From NCBI RefSeq assembly GCF_022513635.1, contig NZ_JAKWBL010000001.1, positions 1,426,001 to 1,490,000 of the forward strand: 64,000 nt of DNA, in the 5' to 3' direction. A program made the translations under genes and the position numbers. This DNA is from Paraniabella ginsengisoli (GTDB lineage Bacteria; Bacteroidota; Bacteroidia; Chitinophagales; Chitinophagaceae). Under the pieces are notes generated by a model, which worked only from the letters and a program-made list of their open reading frames with translations, made no database searches and was not told where the DNA came from. Positions 1 through 9,264 of the stretch are shown piece by piece. Numbering within the stretch: position 1 is the stretch's first letter; each line of letters begins with the position of its first letter.

Positions 1-1
1 T

Positions 2-415
2 GCTCGTGTAAGCGGCGTATATACTTCTCCCATACAACCAGCAGCGCGCGAAAGCGGCATGAGTACGGTGCTGCGCGGAACAGAAGGCGCCAGTCAGGCC
101 GATTATCATGAACTGCGTTATGCAATAACCGATAAAACTGGAGAGGAAAAAGTGATTACCTGGGGCGATAGCACGCTAAAATATTATTTCCGTTTTGAAG
201 GCCAAAGTCATCATGCAGGTGAATATCAAAACTATTTAGAGTATTTCGCAGATTCAATACAGTTGGGCTTTACAGCTTATCCCGATATGAAAGAAGGAAT
301 CGGAACTGTGGCTTTATTGCAAGCGATGGATGAAAGTTTAAAAACCGGAAAGCCCGTAAATGTAGATGAATTGTTAGCACGATATGGATTGGGAAATGTA
401 AATTCTAAAATCTAA
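2..415 (+). CDS. Gfo/Idh/MocA-family oxidoreductase, C-terminal part
   Basis: The frame is open from the first base of the window, so only the last ~137 residues of a larger protein are visible and the ATG at 59 is internal. The stretch HHAGEYQNYLEYFADSI followed by PDMKEGIGTVALLQAMDESL is typical of the C-terminal alpha/beta domain of Gfo/Idh/MocA enzymes, NAD(P)-dependent sugar or sugar-derivative dehydrogenases. The stop lies 7 bases before the symporter start, suggesting one operon. D-apiose dehydrogenases belong to this superfamily, which would suit the RLP and kinase downstream, but the substrate cannot be read from this fragment; inositol or other sugar dehydrogenases are equally possible. 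Confidence 0.8.
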   Translation, partial: ARVSGVYTSPIQPAARESGMSTVLRGTEGASQADYHELRYAITDKTGEEKVITWGDSTLKYYFRFEGQSHHAGEYQNYLEYFADSIQLGFTAYPDMKEGIGTVALLQAMDESLKTGKPVNVDELLARYGLGNVNSKI

Positions 416-422
416 ATTCAAA

Positions 423-2003
423 GTGAATAATATTTTACAAAAGCTTGAAACGATCGACTACATCATAGTTGCGGTTTATCTTTTAATACTTTTATATATT
501 GGTTATAAAGCCAGTTTTGGAAGTAAGAAGAAGAAGGAAGAAGAGACGCTTTTTCTGGCCGGTAAATCACTTAGTTGGTACAGCATTGGTTTCAACATGT
601 GGGGCACAAACGTAGGCCCGTCAATGCTTTTAGCCTTTGCAAGCATTGGCTATTCCACAGGGATTGTTGCCGGAAACTTTGAATGGTACGCTTTTGTATT
701 TCTGTTTTTACTCGCTATGATCTTTGCACCGCGCTATCTCGCCAGCAAAGCCACAACCATGCCCGAGTTTATGGGACAACGTTATGGCGATGGTACACGC
801 AATATTTTAGCATGGTATGCGTTGATCAAAATTTTAATTTCCTGGCTATCGCTGGGTTTGTTTGCCGGCGGTTTTTTGGTAAGGCAAATATTAGGCATTC
901 CCATGTGGCAATCCGTAATTGTTTTGGTATTGTTTGCAGGTTTGTTTGCCTTTGCTGGTGGCTTAAAAGCTATCGCTCGCGTTAATGTATTTCAAATGAT
1001 ACTCTTAATTATAGTATCATTTATGCTTTGTATCCTTGGGTTGAATAAGGTTGGTGGTTTTAGCGCATTATACAATAGCACACCTCGCGAATATTGGAGT
1101 CTGGTGAGGCCAGCGTCAGATACAAGTTATCCCTGGCCCGCAATTTTACTGGGTTATCCCGTATCGGCTATTGCATTTTTTTGTACAGATCAGGCCATGG
1201 TACAATCGGTACTCGGCGCACGAAATTTAGAACAAGGTCAGTTAGGTGTAAGCTTTATTGGTTGGTTAAAGATTTTGTCACTGCCATTATTTATCATTCC
1301 AGGGATTGTATGTTTTCAACTTTTCCCCAATCTCAATTCTCCTGATGAGGCCTACATGACGCTGGTCACTAATTTGTTTCCAGCCGGGCTGAACGGACTG
1401 GTTATTGTTGTGTTGATTGCAGTGTTGGTGGGCACTATCGGTTCTTCGTTAAATGCTTTAAGCACTGTTTTTACCACTGATATCTATGTTAAAAAAATGA
1501 ATCCTGCTGCCGATAATAAGCAAATTGTCAAGGTTGGAAGGATCACTGTTATTGCAGGTTGCTTCTTTGCTATTTTGATGGCATTGGCAATTGACAGCAT
1601 CAAAGGTCTTAATTTATTTGATGTGTTTCAGGCCGTGCTTGGCTTCATCGCTCCATCTTTAGCGGTGGTATTTTTGCTTGCCGTGTTTTGGAAACGCACA
1701 ACAAAGCGAGCTGTGAATTTTACTTTATCATGGGGTTCTGCTATTAGCCTCGGCGTTGGAGTTCTTTATCTGTGGGTGTTTCCGGCAAAGTTGTATCCTG
1801 TTTGGCCGCATTATTTATTGTTATCATTTTATCTATTTGCATTGTTGATGTTGCTGGCAGTTGTTATTTCGCTTATTGATAAGAATGGCGTTCGCGGTAT
1901 AGGAATCAGCAATAAAGAACTTCCCAGGCCAACTAAGGCAGTTAAAATTGTTTGGGGCGCGTTAATAATTGTTATGATCACATTGTATTTAATATTTCAT
2001 TAA
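423..2003 (+). CDS. Sodium:solute symporter (SSS family)
   Basis: A 526-residue integral membrane protein starting with GTG. About 13-14 hydrophobic segments run along its whole length, beginning with IDYIIVAVYLLILLYIGY. It carries the SSS pattern: a charged stretch after helix 1 (KKKKEEETLFLAGKSL), then the GTNVGPSMLLAFASIGYSTG region that corresponds to the Na+-site helix 2. It probably imports a sugar, polyol or sugar acid across the inner membrane by Na+ symport. It follows the oxidoreductase by 7 bases and precedes the rhamnosidase, so it likely carries a monosaccharide released by the nearby hydrolases. The exact substrate is unknown. Confidence 0.88.
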   Translation: MNNILQKLETIDYIIVAVYLLILLYIGYKASFGSKKKKEEETLFLAGKSLSWYSIGFNMWGTNVGPSMLLAFASIGYSTGIVAGNFEWYAFVFLFLLAMIFAPRYLASKATTMPEFMGQRYGDGTRNILAWYALIKILISWLSLGLFAGGFLVRQILGIPMWQSVIVLVLFAGLFAFAGGLKAIARVNVFQMILLIIVSFMLCILGLNKVGGFSALYNSTPREYWSLVRPASDTSYPWPAILLGYPVSAIAFFCTDQAMVQSVLGARNLEQGQLGVSFIGWLKILSLPLFIIPGIVCFQLFPNLNSPDEAYMTLVTNLFPAGLNGLVIVVLIAVLVGTIGSSLNALSTVFTTDIYVKKMNPAADNKQIVKVGRITVIAGCFFAILMALAIDSIKGLNLFDVFQAVLGFIAPSLAVVFLLAVFWKRTTKRAVNFTLSWGSAISLGVGVLYLWVFPAKLYPVWPHYLLLSFYLFALLMLLAVVISLIDKNGVRGIGISNKELPRPTKAVKIVWGALIIVMITLYLIFH

Positions 2004-2017
2004 TGGTTTAATGTTCC

Positions 2018-2051
2018 CCTCTCTTTTGGAGAGGGGTTAGGGGTGAGGTTT
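2018..2051. repeat. Extragenic hairpin repeat, family C (CCCCTCTC/GAGAGGGG)
   Basis: Perfect 8-bp arms CCCCTCTC and GAGAGGGG enclose a TTTTG loop, followed by the tail TTAGGGGTGAGG. This type of short palindrome with a GGGGTGAGG tail recurs between genes in many Bacteroidota genomes. It lies in the 61-bp gap between symporter and rhamnosidase and may stabilise or end the upstream transcript. A diverged copy is at 6477-6500. Confidence 0.7.
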
Positions 2052-2064
2052 AAAATTATTTTTT

Positions 2065-4290
2065 ATGAAATCAACTTTTGAATATATGGAATCTTCCTTG
2101 CGTCGCACTCTTGTACACCTCAATATATATAAGCAGAAAAAGCTGCGTACATTTTTAGTGCTGCTGTTTTCTTTTTGGGGATTAACTGGCTTTGCTCAAA
2201 CATGGATATGGTATCCTGGCGATTATGAAATTTGGTTATCTAATCAAATGCAAAATCGCAGGACTGAACGCGGTACTTTTTTCCCTGTGTTTTGGAAGAT
2301 TGATAATCATTATCCTCTAATAGATTTTCATAAAGTGTTTGATCTCTCCACTCCCGAAGAGGTGGATATTTATGTGGATGGTCAATACAATGTAAAGCTG
2401 GATGGTAAAGCATTTGAAGGTTCTCCAAAGAAAATAACGGTGCCGGCTGGTAAGCATAAGATCAACATAAAAGTATTCAATCAAAAACAGGTTCCCACAA
2501 TATTTGTAAAAGGAAATAAAGTAGTAAGCGACAGTAGCTGGCTCGTAACTTATGAAGATAAAGAATGGATTGATGAAACAGGCAAAACTTCTGATGTTTC
2601 CACAACCAAATGGATGAATGCTGGCTCTTGGAATTTTAATAATTCTGATCAGTTGCCTGCAAACTTTATGCTTCCTACAAAACCCATGGAGGCCGCAAGT
2701 ATCAACAAAACCAATGATGGAACTATCGTTGATTTCGGAAAAGAAACATTTGGTTATATCAAGTTACATAATCTAAAGGGAAAAGGTAAGCTTGCAATAT
2801 ATTATGGCGAGAGCCGTGAAGAGGCTATAGACACGGCGCACACAGAAACTTACGATAAAATTTCTGTCGATCAACAATCGGGCGACTATACAGTTGAGTT
2901 GTCAAAGGCTTTTCGCTTTGTAAAAATAATAGCTGATCCGGCTGTTACTTTTGACAAGGTTTCTATGCTTTATGAATATGCCGATCTTCAGGATAAAGGC
3001 TCATTCAAATGCAACGATGAAGAAATCAACCGTATTTACGATGTTGCCAAATACACTTTTCATTTGAGCACCAAAGAATTTTTCATTGACGGTATCAAGC
3101 GCGACCGCTGGATTTGGAGTGGTGATGCTTATCAGAGTTATTTAATGAACTATTATTTAACCAATGATAATGGTACAGTAAAACGCACAACATTGGCTTT
3201 AAGAGGAAAAGATCCTGTTACCAGTCATATCAACACTATTATGGATTATACACTGTATTGGTTTTTGGGTGTGTATGATTATTATCTGTATAGCGGCGAT
3301 GCAGATTTTGTGCGAAGCAATTACGACAGAATGAAATCCATGATGAGTTATGTATTGGGCCGCCGCAATAAAGATGGTTTACTCGAAGGCTTGCCCGGCG
3401 ACTGGGTGTTTATTGATTGGGCGGAAGGTTTAAGCAAGCAGGGTGCTGTAAGTTTTGAACAATTATTATTTGCTCGCAGCCTGGAAACAATGGCTTTGGT
3501 TGCTGATTTGGTAGAAGAAAAAGAAGATGTAGGCATGTACACAAAACTGGCTGCCGATGTTAAGAAGAAACTTTTTGAAATTTATTGGAACGAACAAAAA
3601 CAAGCAATTGTTCATAGTTATGTAAACGGCAAACCTACTGATAATGTAACCCGCTACGCGAATATGTTCGCTATTTTCTTTGATTATTTAAATGATAAAC
3701 AAAAGAACAATATCAAAAATTCTGTATTACTAAATAATGATGTGCCACCCATTACAACACCGTATATGCGCTTTTATGAAATGGAAGCTATGTGCGCATT
3801 AGGCGAACAGGAATATGTGACCAAGGAAATGAAATCCTATTGGGGCGGTATGTTGAAACTCGGTGCTACTTCGTTTTGGGAAGAGTATAACCCCAAAAAA
3901 TCTGGAGCAGAACATTACGCTATGTACGGAAGAAAATATGGTAAAAGTCTTTGTCATGCTTGGGGTGCCAGTCCATTGTATTTATTAGGAAAATATTATT
4001 TAGGTGTAAAACCAACCGGAGCTGGTTACAGTACTTATACAATAGAACCGGCATTGGGCGGATTAAAATGGATGGAAGGAAAAGTGCCAACGCCAGCCGG
4101 AAATATAGAGCTGTATTGCAGTACAACCAATCTTAAAATAAAAGCACCAACAGGAACAGGTACATTGATGCTTAAAAGTAAAAAAGCTCCCGTATGCAAA
4201 GAAGGAAATTTTGTAAACAAAGGGAATGACCTGTATGAACTGACAATCGAAAAAAATAAAGATTACGATATTAAGTACCAGGCATTGTAG
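2065..4290 (+). CDS. Alpha-L-rhamnosidase-like glycoside hydrolase (GH78 type)
   Basis: 741 residues. An N-terminal hydrophobic stretch ending SFWGLTGFAQ (about residues 28-45) looks like a signal peptide after a long n-region, so a start nearer 2122 is possible. Beta-sandwich modules come first, then the (alpha/alpha)6 catalytic region with DGIKRDRWIWSGDAYQS (about 343-359), the GH78 equivalent of the conserved D-x-x-x-RDE/RDR-x-x-WxGD motif, and a C-terminal beta domain. GH78 enzymes release terminal alpha-L-rhamnose from pectin side chains or rhamnosides. Secreted, most likely periplasmic. It sits between a symporter and a GH127 enzyme, fitting pectin side-chain breakdown. Intact frame. 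Confidence 0.85.
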   Translation: MKSTFEYMESSLRRTLVHLNIYKQKKLRTFLVLLFSFWGLTGFAQTWIWYPGDYEIWLSNQMQNRRTERGTFFPVFWKIDNHYPLIDFHKVFDLSTPEEVDIYVDGQYNVKLDGKAFEGSPKKITVPAGKHKINIKVFNQKQVPTIFVKGNKVVSDSSWLVTYEDKEWIDETGKTSDVSTTKWMNAGSWNFNNSDQLPANFMLPTKPMEAASINKTNDGTIVDFGKETFGYIKLHNLKGKGKLAIYYGESREEAIDTAHTETYDKISVDQQSGDYTVELSKAFRFVKIIADPAVTFDKVSMLYEYADLQDKGSFKCNDEEINRIYDVAKYTFHLSTKEFFIDGIKRDRWIWSGDAYQSYLMNYYLTNDNGTVKRTTLALRGKDPVTSHINTIMDYTLYWFLGVYDYYLYSGDADFVRSNYDRMKSMMSYVLGRRNKDGLLEGLPGDWVFIDWAEGLSKQGAVSFEQLLFARSLETMALVADLVEEKEDVGMYTKLAADVKKKLFEIYWNEQKQAIVHSYVNGKPTDNVTRYANMFAIFFDYLNDKQKNNIKNSVLLNNDVPPITTPYMRFYEMEAMCALGEQEYVTKEMKSYWGGMLKLGATSFWEEYNPKKSGAEHYAMYGRKYGKSLCHAWGASPLYLLGKYYLGVKPTGAGYSTYTIEPALGGLKWMEGKVPTPAGNIELYCSTTNLKIKAPTGTGTLMLKSKKAPVCKEGNFVNKGNDLYELTIEKNKDYDIKYQAL

Positions 4291-4305
4291 CGGTGAATCG
4301 TTTTT

Positions 4306-4328
4306 GGTCTGACCGTCTCGGTCTGACC
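4306..4328. repeat. Dispersed near-palindrome, family A, copy 1
   Basis: Arms GGTCTGACCG and CGGTCTGACC flank a TCT centre, with one mismatched pair in a 10-bp stem. Copies occur at 9099-9121, 21118-21140 and 61920-61942. A second hairpin, GTCCC-GAA-GGGAC, follows at 4335-4347, and arms GCCGGA/TCCGGC lie near 4361-4380. All sit in the gap between the GH78 and GH127 genes. Confidence 0.85.
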
Positions 4329-4392
4329 AGAAAAGTCCCGAAGGGACAAACAATAATAGCCGGATGCGAAGCTTCCGGCAAAAAATAAACAG

Positions 4393-6403
4393 ATGAAAAA
4401 TAAAATTTTAATAACAGTTGCCGCCTTTTGTAGCATTTCTGTAATAGCACAAAACGGACTGGTTAATACATCTCATAGCAAATTTGCAAGGCTTTCGAGT
4501 GTTGGCTTGAGCGATGTAAAATGGACAAATGGTTTTTGGGCAGAAAGATTCGATGTCTGCAAAACTGCAATGGTGCCTACGCTTTGGAACACTTATACCA
4601 GTGATACCATTTGTTATTCGTTCCAGAATTTTAAGGTGGCAGCAGGATTGCAGGAAGGGCGATTTCGCGGGCCTTCTTTCCATGATGGCGATTTTTATAA
4701 AACCCTCGAAGCAGTTGCGTCTTTGTATGCATCAACCAAAGACCCCCAACTCAATAAATGGATGGAAGAAGCCATTGGTGTAATTGGGAAAGCTCAAAGA
4801 GCTGATGGATATATTTATACCAAAAATATCATTGAGCAAAAGAATACCGGTGAGCAAAAATGTTTGATGATAAGCTAAGTTTTGAAGCTTATAATTTTGG
4901 TCATTTAATGACTGCGGCCTGTGTACATTATCGCGCTACCGGAAAAACTAATTTATTAGATATTGCAAAAAAAGCATCCGATTTTTTAATTGAATTTTAT
5001 AATAAAGCCACGCCGGAGCAGGCAAGGAATGCCATTTGTCCTTCGCATTACATGGGACTTGCAGAAATGTACAGAACCACCAACGAAAAAAATATCTTGA
5101 TTTGCTGAACAAGCTTATTGACATTCGTGGCACAGTTGAAGGTACAGATGATAATAGTGACAGAGCGCCTTTTCGTGATATGAAAAGAATTGTAGGACAT
5201 GCTGTAAGGGCTAATTATTTAATGGCAGGTGTAGCCGATTTGTATGCCGAAGAAGGCGATAAAACATTGTTGCAAACTTTAGACACGCTGTGGAACAATG
5301 TGATAAATACAAAAATGTACGTAACCGGTGCTTGCGGTGCTTTATACGACGGCGTTTCTGTTGACGGAACTTCTTACACACCAGATACAGTACAAAAAGT
5401 ACATCAGTCTTATGGCCGCGATTATCAATTGCCCAACTTCAGTGCGCACAATGAAACCTGCGCCAATATTGGTAATGTACTTTGGAATTATCGCATGTTT
5501 TTATTGACCGGAGAAGAAAAATATTTTGATATTGTTGAGTTGGCTTTATACAATAGTGTATTAAGCGGCATCAGTATGGATGGTACTAGATTCTTTTATA
5601 CCAATCCGCTGGCGCATACGGTTGATTATCCTTATCATCTTCGTTGGGAAGGAGGACGTGTGCCTTATATTAGTAAGTCAAATTGTTGTCCTCCAAATGT
5701 AGTGCGCACCATCGCGCAGGTTAATAATTATATGTATAGTGTAGCCGATGATGGTTTGTATATAAATATGTACGGCGGCAATAATCTTCAAACCAAACTG
5801 AATGATGGCAGCAATATCTCCTTACAACAAGTGAGCAATTATCCTTGGGATGGTGCAGTGAAAATTACGATAACTGAAGCTCCTTCTAAAGCGTTGCCTA
5901 TTCATTTGCGTATACCCGGTTGGTGTAAAAAAGCATCGGTTAAAATAAATGGTAAGTTGATAAACGGCGATATTAATGGTGGAAAGTACTTGGCATTAAA
6001 TCAAAAGTGGAATAGAAATGATAAGATAGAATTGGTATTAGATATGCCCGCAACATTGATCGAATCTAATCCGATGGTTGAGGCTACACGCAACCAGGTT
6101 GCGGTTAAACGCGGTCCGGTAGTGTATTGTATCGAATCTCCCGATTTGAAGACAACAAGAATTTTCGACATTGCGATACCTTCTGATATTCAGTTAAATC
6201 CTGTTCCTGCTAAAATCGCTAATGGAAATATTATGGCGTTAACAGGCCAGGCGCGTTTGATTAACGACGGTGACTGGACTAATAAACTATATAAAGAAGT
6301 GAGTAAGTCGGAAAAGCCAGTAAACATAAAGTTGATTCCTTATTATGCATGGGCTAACAGAGGCGAAACAGATATGACAGTGTGGATGCCATTGGTGCGA
6401 TAG
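4393..6403 (+). CDS. Beta-L-arabinofuranosidase-like glycoside hydrolase (GH127/DUF1680), frameshifted
   Basis: Three overlapping frames join into one ~670-residue protein if one A is restored in the run at 4856-4860 and one in the run at 5086-5092. Signal peptide: MKNKILITVAAFCSISVIAQ. The family's metal/cysteine catalytic signature is present: HNETC (Glu codon 5453, Cys codon 5459) and NCCPPN (Cys codons 5684 and 5687). In characterised GH127 enzymes these cysteines and the Glu hold Zn and one Cys is the nucleophile. Expected role: removal of beta-L-arabinofuranose from pectic arabinan or rhamnogalacturonan side chains, outside the cytoplasm. Both shifts are single losses in A-runs, so sequencing error is likelier than a pseudogene. 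Confidence 0.85.
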
Positions 6404-6476
6404 GAAAATATTTTTGTTTTTTAAATAATTTAAGTTGAACTCAGAAAATAAAACATATAGAAGCGACTTAGTAAGA

Positions 6477-6500
6477 CCTTCCTTTGGAGGGTTGGGGAGG
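6477..6500. repeat. Extragenic repeat, family C, diverged copy at the RLP start
   Basis: CCTTCC-TTTG-GGAGG followed by GTTGGGGAGG resembles the family C element at 2018-2051 (pyrimidine arm, TTTG loop, purine arm, G-rich tail). It abuts the first conserved codon of the RLP gene (6503) and occupies the place where a ribosome site and start codon would be expected. Confidence 0.55.
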
Positions 6501-6502
6501 CC

Positions 6503-7743
6503 GAAAGAATATCTGCAACGTATTATATCGAAACACCTTACGAGCCTGAAAAGGCCGCTGCTGTATTAGCTGGCGAACAATCTTCAGGAACTTTTGTAGC
6601 AGTTCCTGGAGAGACAGAAGCCTTGAAGCAAAGATTTGCAGCCAGGGTGGAAAACGTTGAATACCTTGAAACCGTTGATCAGCCTGCTATTCCAGGCGCT
6701 GTTAGTTCTAAAGGCAAATATCACCGCGCAATGGTGAAAGTTTCATGGAGTATTGAAAATTTTGGGTATAACCTTCCGGTTATGGTTTCTACTTTGCAGG
6801 GAAACCTTTACGAGATTACACAGTTTACGGGTTTGAAGTTGATGGATATTGAATTGCCGGAATCTTTTGGTAAGCACTTTCAAGGCCCTGCTTTTGGTAT
6901 TGAAGGTTGTAGAAAATTAACCGGGGTTGAACAACGGCCACTTATTGGAACGATAATAAAACCCTCAATCGGCCTTACTGTTGAAGATACGGCTGCGATG
7001 GTAAAAACATTAGTAGAAGCCGATATCGATTTTATTAAAGATGATGAATTATTATCATCTTCTGCCAATTCAAAATTTGAGGATCGTGTGGTTGGTATCA
7101 TGAAAGTTATCAATGCCCACGCTGATAAAACCGGTAAAAAAATAATGTATGCTTTTAACCTAAGCGGTGAATTGGATGAGATGTTGGCGTGTTATGAAAC
7201 GATTATAAAGCATGAAGGAACCTGCGCAATGATCAGCATTAACAGCGTTGGTTTAAGTGGGGTTAAAAAATATGCGATCAGCGCGAATTGCCTATACATG
7301 CGCATCGCAACGGATGGGGTATGCTTACAAGGCATCCGTTATTAGGTATTGATTTCAAAGCGTATCAAAAAATATGGCGGCTGGCTGGCGTTGATCAATT
7401 GCATGTTAATGGCATTCAAAACAAATTTTGGGAAACAGATGATAGCGTAGTCGCATCTATCGAAGCTTGTTTGACAAATATGTTTGATCATAAAAAAGTA
7501 TTGCCTGTTGTGTCTTCCGGTCAGTGGGGTGGACAGGCATTTGAAACATGGAGGCGTACTCAAACACAGGATTTATTATATATGGCCGGTGGCGGAATTA
7601 TGGCGCATCCAATGGGTTCCGGAGCCGGGGTAAAAGCGTTGCAGCAGGCCTGGAAAGCAGCGGTTGACGGAATGAGCCTGGAGGAAGCAGCAAAGACTTA
7701 CACCGAGTTTGGAAAGAGCGTGGAAAAATTTGGTAAAAAATAG
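6503..7743 (+). CDS. RuBisCO-like protein (form IV), likely acid-sugar-phosphate decarboxylase/hydrolase; frameshifted, start codon not visible
   Basis: Homology to RuBisCO large chains begins at codon 6503 (ERISATYYIETPYEPEKA). No in-frame ATG, GTG or TTG lies between there and the upstream stop at 6458, and no ATG exists in the gap in any frame; the TTG at 6623 is deep inside the N-terminal domain. Restoring one A in the run at 7265-7270 joins the halves into ~413 residues. The active-site lysine (GTIIKPSIGL), the carbamate lysine and metal ligands (DFIKDDE) and a glycine-rich phosphate loop (MAGGGIMAHPMGSGAG) are present. Not a CO2-fixing enzyme: the family and the following DUF1537 kinase match RLPs acting on 3-oxo-isoapionate 4-phosphate in D-apionate breakdown (OiaX/OiaT type). 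Exact reaction inferred. Confidence 0.82.
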
Positions 7744-7745
7744 GT

Positions 7746-9059
7746 ATGGGCAACAATCAACAAATACAACTCGCTTTCTATGGAGATGATTTCACGGGCT
7801 CCACAGACGCACTTGAGTTTATTTGTAAAGCTGGCGCTAAAGCCGTATTGTTTATCGAAGCGCCCGCAACGTCGCAAATACAGCGTTTCGGACAGTTAGA
7901 TGCTATTGGGGTAGCAGGTAAAACGCGCTCTTTATCTTCTGAAGATATCGTGACTGTTTTGGAAAATGCTTTTAAAACTTTAAGTGACCTTGACGCTCGA
8001 CATCTACATTATAAAGTTTGTTCAACATTTGACTCTTCTCCAACAATTGGCAGCATTGGAACCGTGCTTGATACAGCCTCAATAATTTTTACAAACAGGC
8101 CTATTCCAATATTAGGAGGAACGCCGTCTTTAGGCCGCTATTGTGCATTTGGAAATTTGTTTGCTAAAATGGGGATTGGAAGTAGTGGTGCCGTGTACAG
8201 GTTAGATCGTCATCCTTCTATGAGCCAACACCCTGTTACTCCGGCTGACGAAAGTGATCTTCGGTTTCACTTACAAAAGCAAACCAATAAGGCAATTGGA
8301 CTTATTGATATCGTTGAACTGCAAAAACCAGTGCAAGATTGGAATGAGGTTACAGGCGAGGATTCTGTTTTGATCGATGCGATTTATGAGGAGCAACTTA
8401 TTAAAATTGGAGAATGGCTTGAGCAACAGTCTTCGAAACATGATGGTTCTTATTTTTCGATTGGATCTTCTGCGATTGAAATGGCATTAGGATTTTACTG
8501 GAATAAAATAGGTCAACTTCAGAAAAAAGTGGATTGGTTAAAGCCAGGAAAGGCGGAACCGTTATTGGTTGTATCAGGAAGTTGCTCGCCTGTAACTGCA
8601 GCCCAGATAGCGTGGGCAAAAAGAAATGGATTTGAAGAGTTGGTGATAGACGCAGCAGGTATTTGTAATAACGAATCTCCTGAAAAAGTATTTGATAAAG
8701 TAAATGATCTGCTTCGTCAGCAAAAAAATATGATTGTTCATACAGGACCTAAGCAAGCGAATAATCTTTCGTCTGAAAAGTTGGGAAACGCATTAGGAAC
8801 AATAGCAAGAAATGCAGTAATGGATTGTAGTATAAAAAGAGTTGTTGTTGCTGGCGGTGACACGAGCAGTTATGCTGCACGAGCAATGGAAATAGAAGCC
8901 GTGGAAATGATTGCGCCGTTAGTTTCCGGAGCTCCGTTATGTAAGGCCTATTCTCACAATGAATGGATAGATGGATTGGAAGTGAATTTCAAAGGTGGAC
9001 AGGTTGGGGCAGAGGATTATTTCGGGGTATTGTTGGAAGGGAGGATGAGGAGTGAATAG
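7746..9059 (+). CDS. DUF1537 acid-sugar kinase, candidate 3-oxo-isoapionate kinase
   Basis: 437 residues, intact, starting 2 bases after the RLP stop, so almost certainly co-translated with it. The N-terminal substrate domain has FYGDDFTGSTDALEF (11-25) and YKVCSTFDSSPTIGSIG; the C-terminal nucleotide domain has VVVAGGDTSSYAARAM and FKGGQVGAEDYF. These are hallmarks of the DUF1537 (four-carbon acid sugar kinase) family, ATP-dependent kinases for erythronate, threonate, 3-oxo-isoapionate and related acids. Pairing with an RLP favours the OiaK role, giving the phosphorylated substrate of the RLP. Cytoplasmic. The last codons run into a TGAATAGTGAA tandem repeat, so the extreme C-terminus is repeat-derived. 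Confidence 0.85.
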   Translation: MGNNQQIQLAFYGDDFTGSTDALEFICKAGAKAVLFIEAPATSQIQRFGQLDAIGVAGKTRSLSSEDIVTVLENAFKTLSDLDARHLHYKVCSTFDSSPTIGSIGTVLDTASIIFTNRPIPILGGTPSLGRYCAFGNLFAKMGIGSSGAVYRLDRHPSMSQHPVTPADESDLRFHLQKQTNKAIGLIDIVELQKPVQDWNEVTGEDSVLIDAIYEEQLIKIGEWLEQQSSKHDGSYFSIGSSAIEMALGFYWNKIGQLQKKVDWLKPGKAEPLLVVSGSCSPVTAAQIAWAKRNGFEELVIDAAGICNNESPEKVFDKVNDLLRQQKNMIVHTGPKQANNLSSEKLGNALGTIARNAVMDCSIKRVVVAGGDTSSYAARAMEIEAVEMIAPLVSGAPLCKAYSHNEWIDGLEVNFKGGQVGAEDYFGVLLEGRMRSE

Positions 9060-9092
9060 TGAATAATGAATGGTGAATAATGAATAGTGAAA
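9051..9092. repeat. Short tandem repeat of TGAATAGTGAA/TGAATAATGAA type
   Basis: Units GTGAATAGT, GAATAATGAA, TGGTGAATAATGAA and TAGTGAA follow one another, overlapping the kinase stop codon. Similar runs are seen at 19047-19083 and 49571-49634. Confidence 0.6.
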
Positions 9093-9098
9093 CTTACT

Positions 9099-9121
9099 GG
9101 TCTGACGGTCTCCGTCTGACC
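9099..9121. repeat. Dispersed near-palindrome, family A, copy 2
   Basis: Arms GGTCTGACGG and CCGTCTGACC around TCT. Identical to the copy at 21118-21140. A family B block follows 77 bp downstream. Confidence 0.85.
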
Positions 9122-9193
9122 AATAGCAAAACGGACGACTAATGAATCAAGTACAAAAGACTTCATACTGATCACTCATTGCTCATGTATGTA

Positions 9194-9230
9194 CACAAGT
9201 ACAAGCGAGCGTGGCAAGATCGATGATAGT
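9194..9230 (+). repeat. Dispersed block, family B, copy 1
   Basis: Contains AGTACAAGCGAGCG then TGGCAA and GATGATAGT. Related copies at 11241-11288 (reverse), 21197-21252, 34308-34354 and 62001-62025. It lies 35 bp before the racemase-like gene, in a 205-bp gap made almost entirely of repeats. Confidence 0.8.
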
Positions 9231-9264
9231 AGCACAAAAGTTGATAACATAAAAAAATAAATAA

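Noticed and set aside
6503..7743. True CO2-fixing RuBisCO
   Set aside because: The sequence is of the RuBisCO-like (form IV) kind, followed by an acid-sugar kinase, and no phosphoribulokinase or Calvin-cycle gene is present.
9051..9264. CRISPR array or attachment site in the repeat-rich gap
   Set aside because: The repeats are irregular short units and palindromes without uniform spacers; no cas or integrase gene is present.
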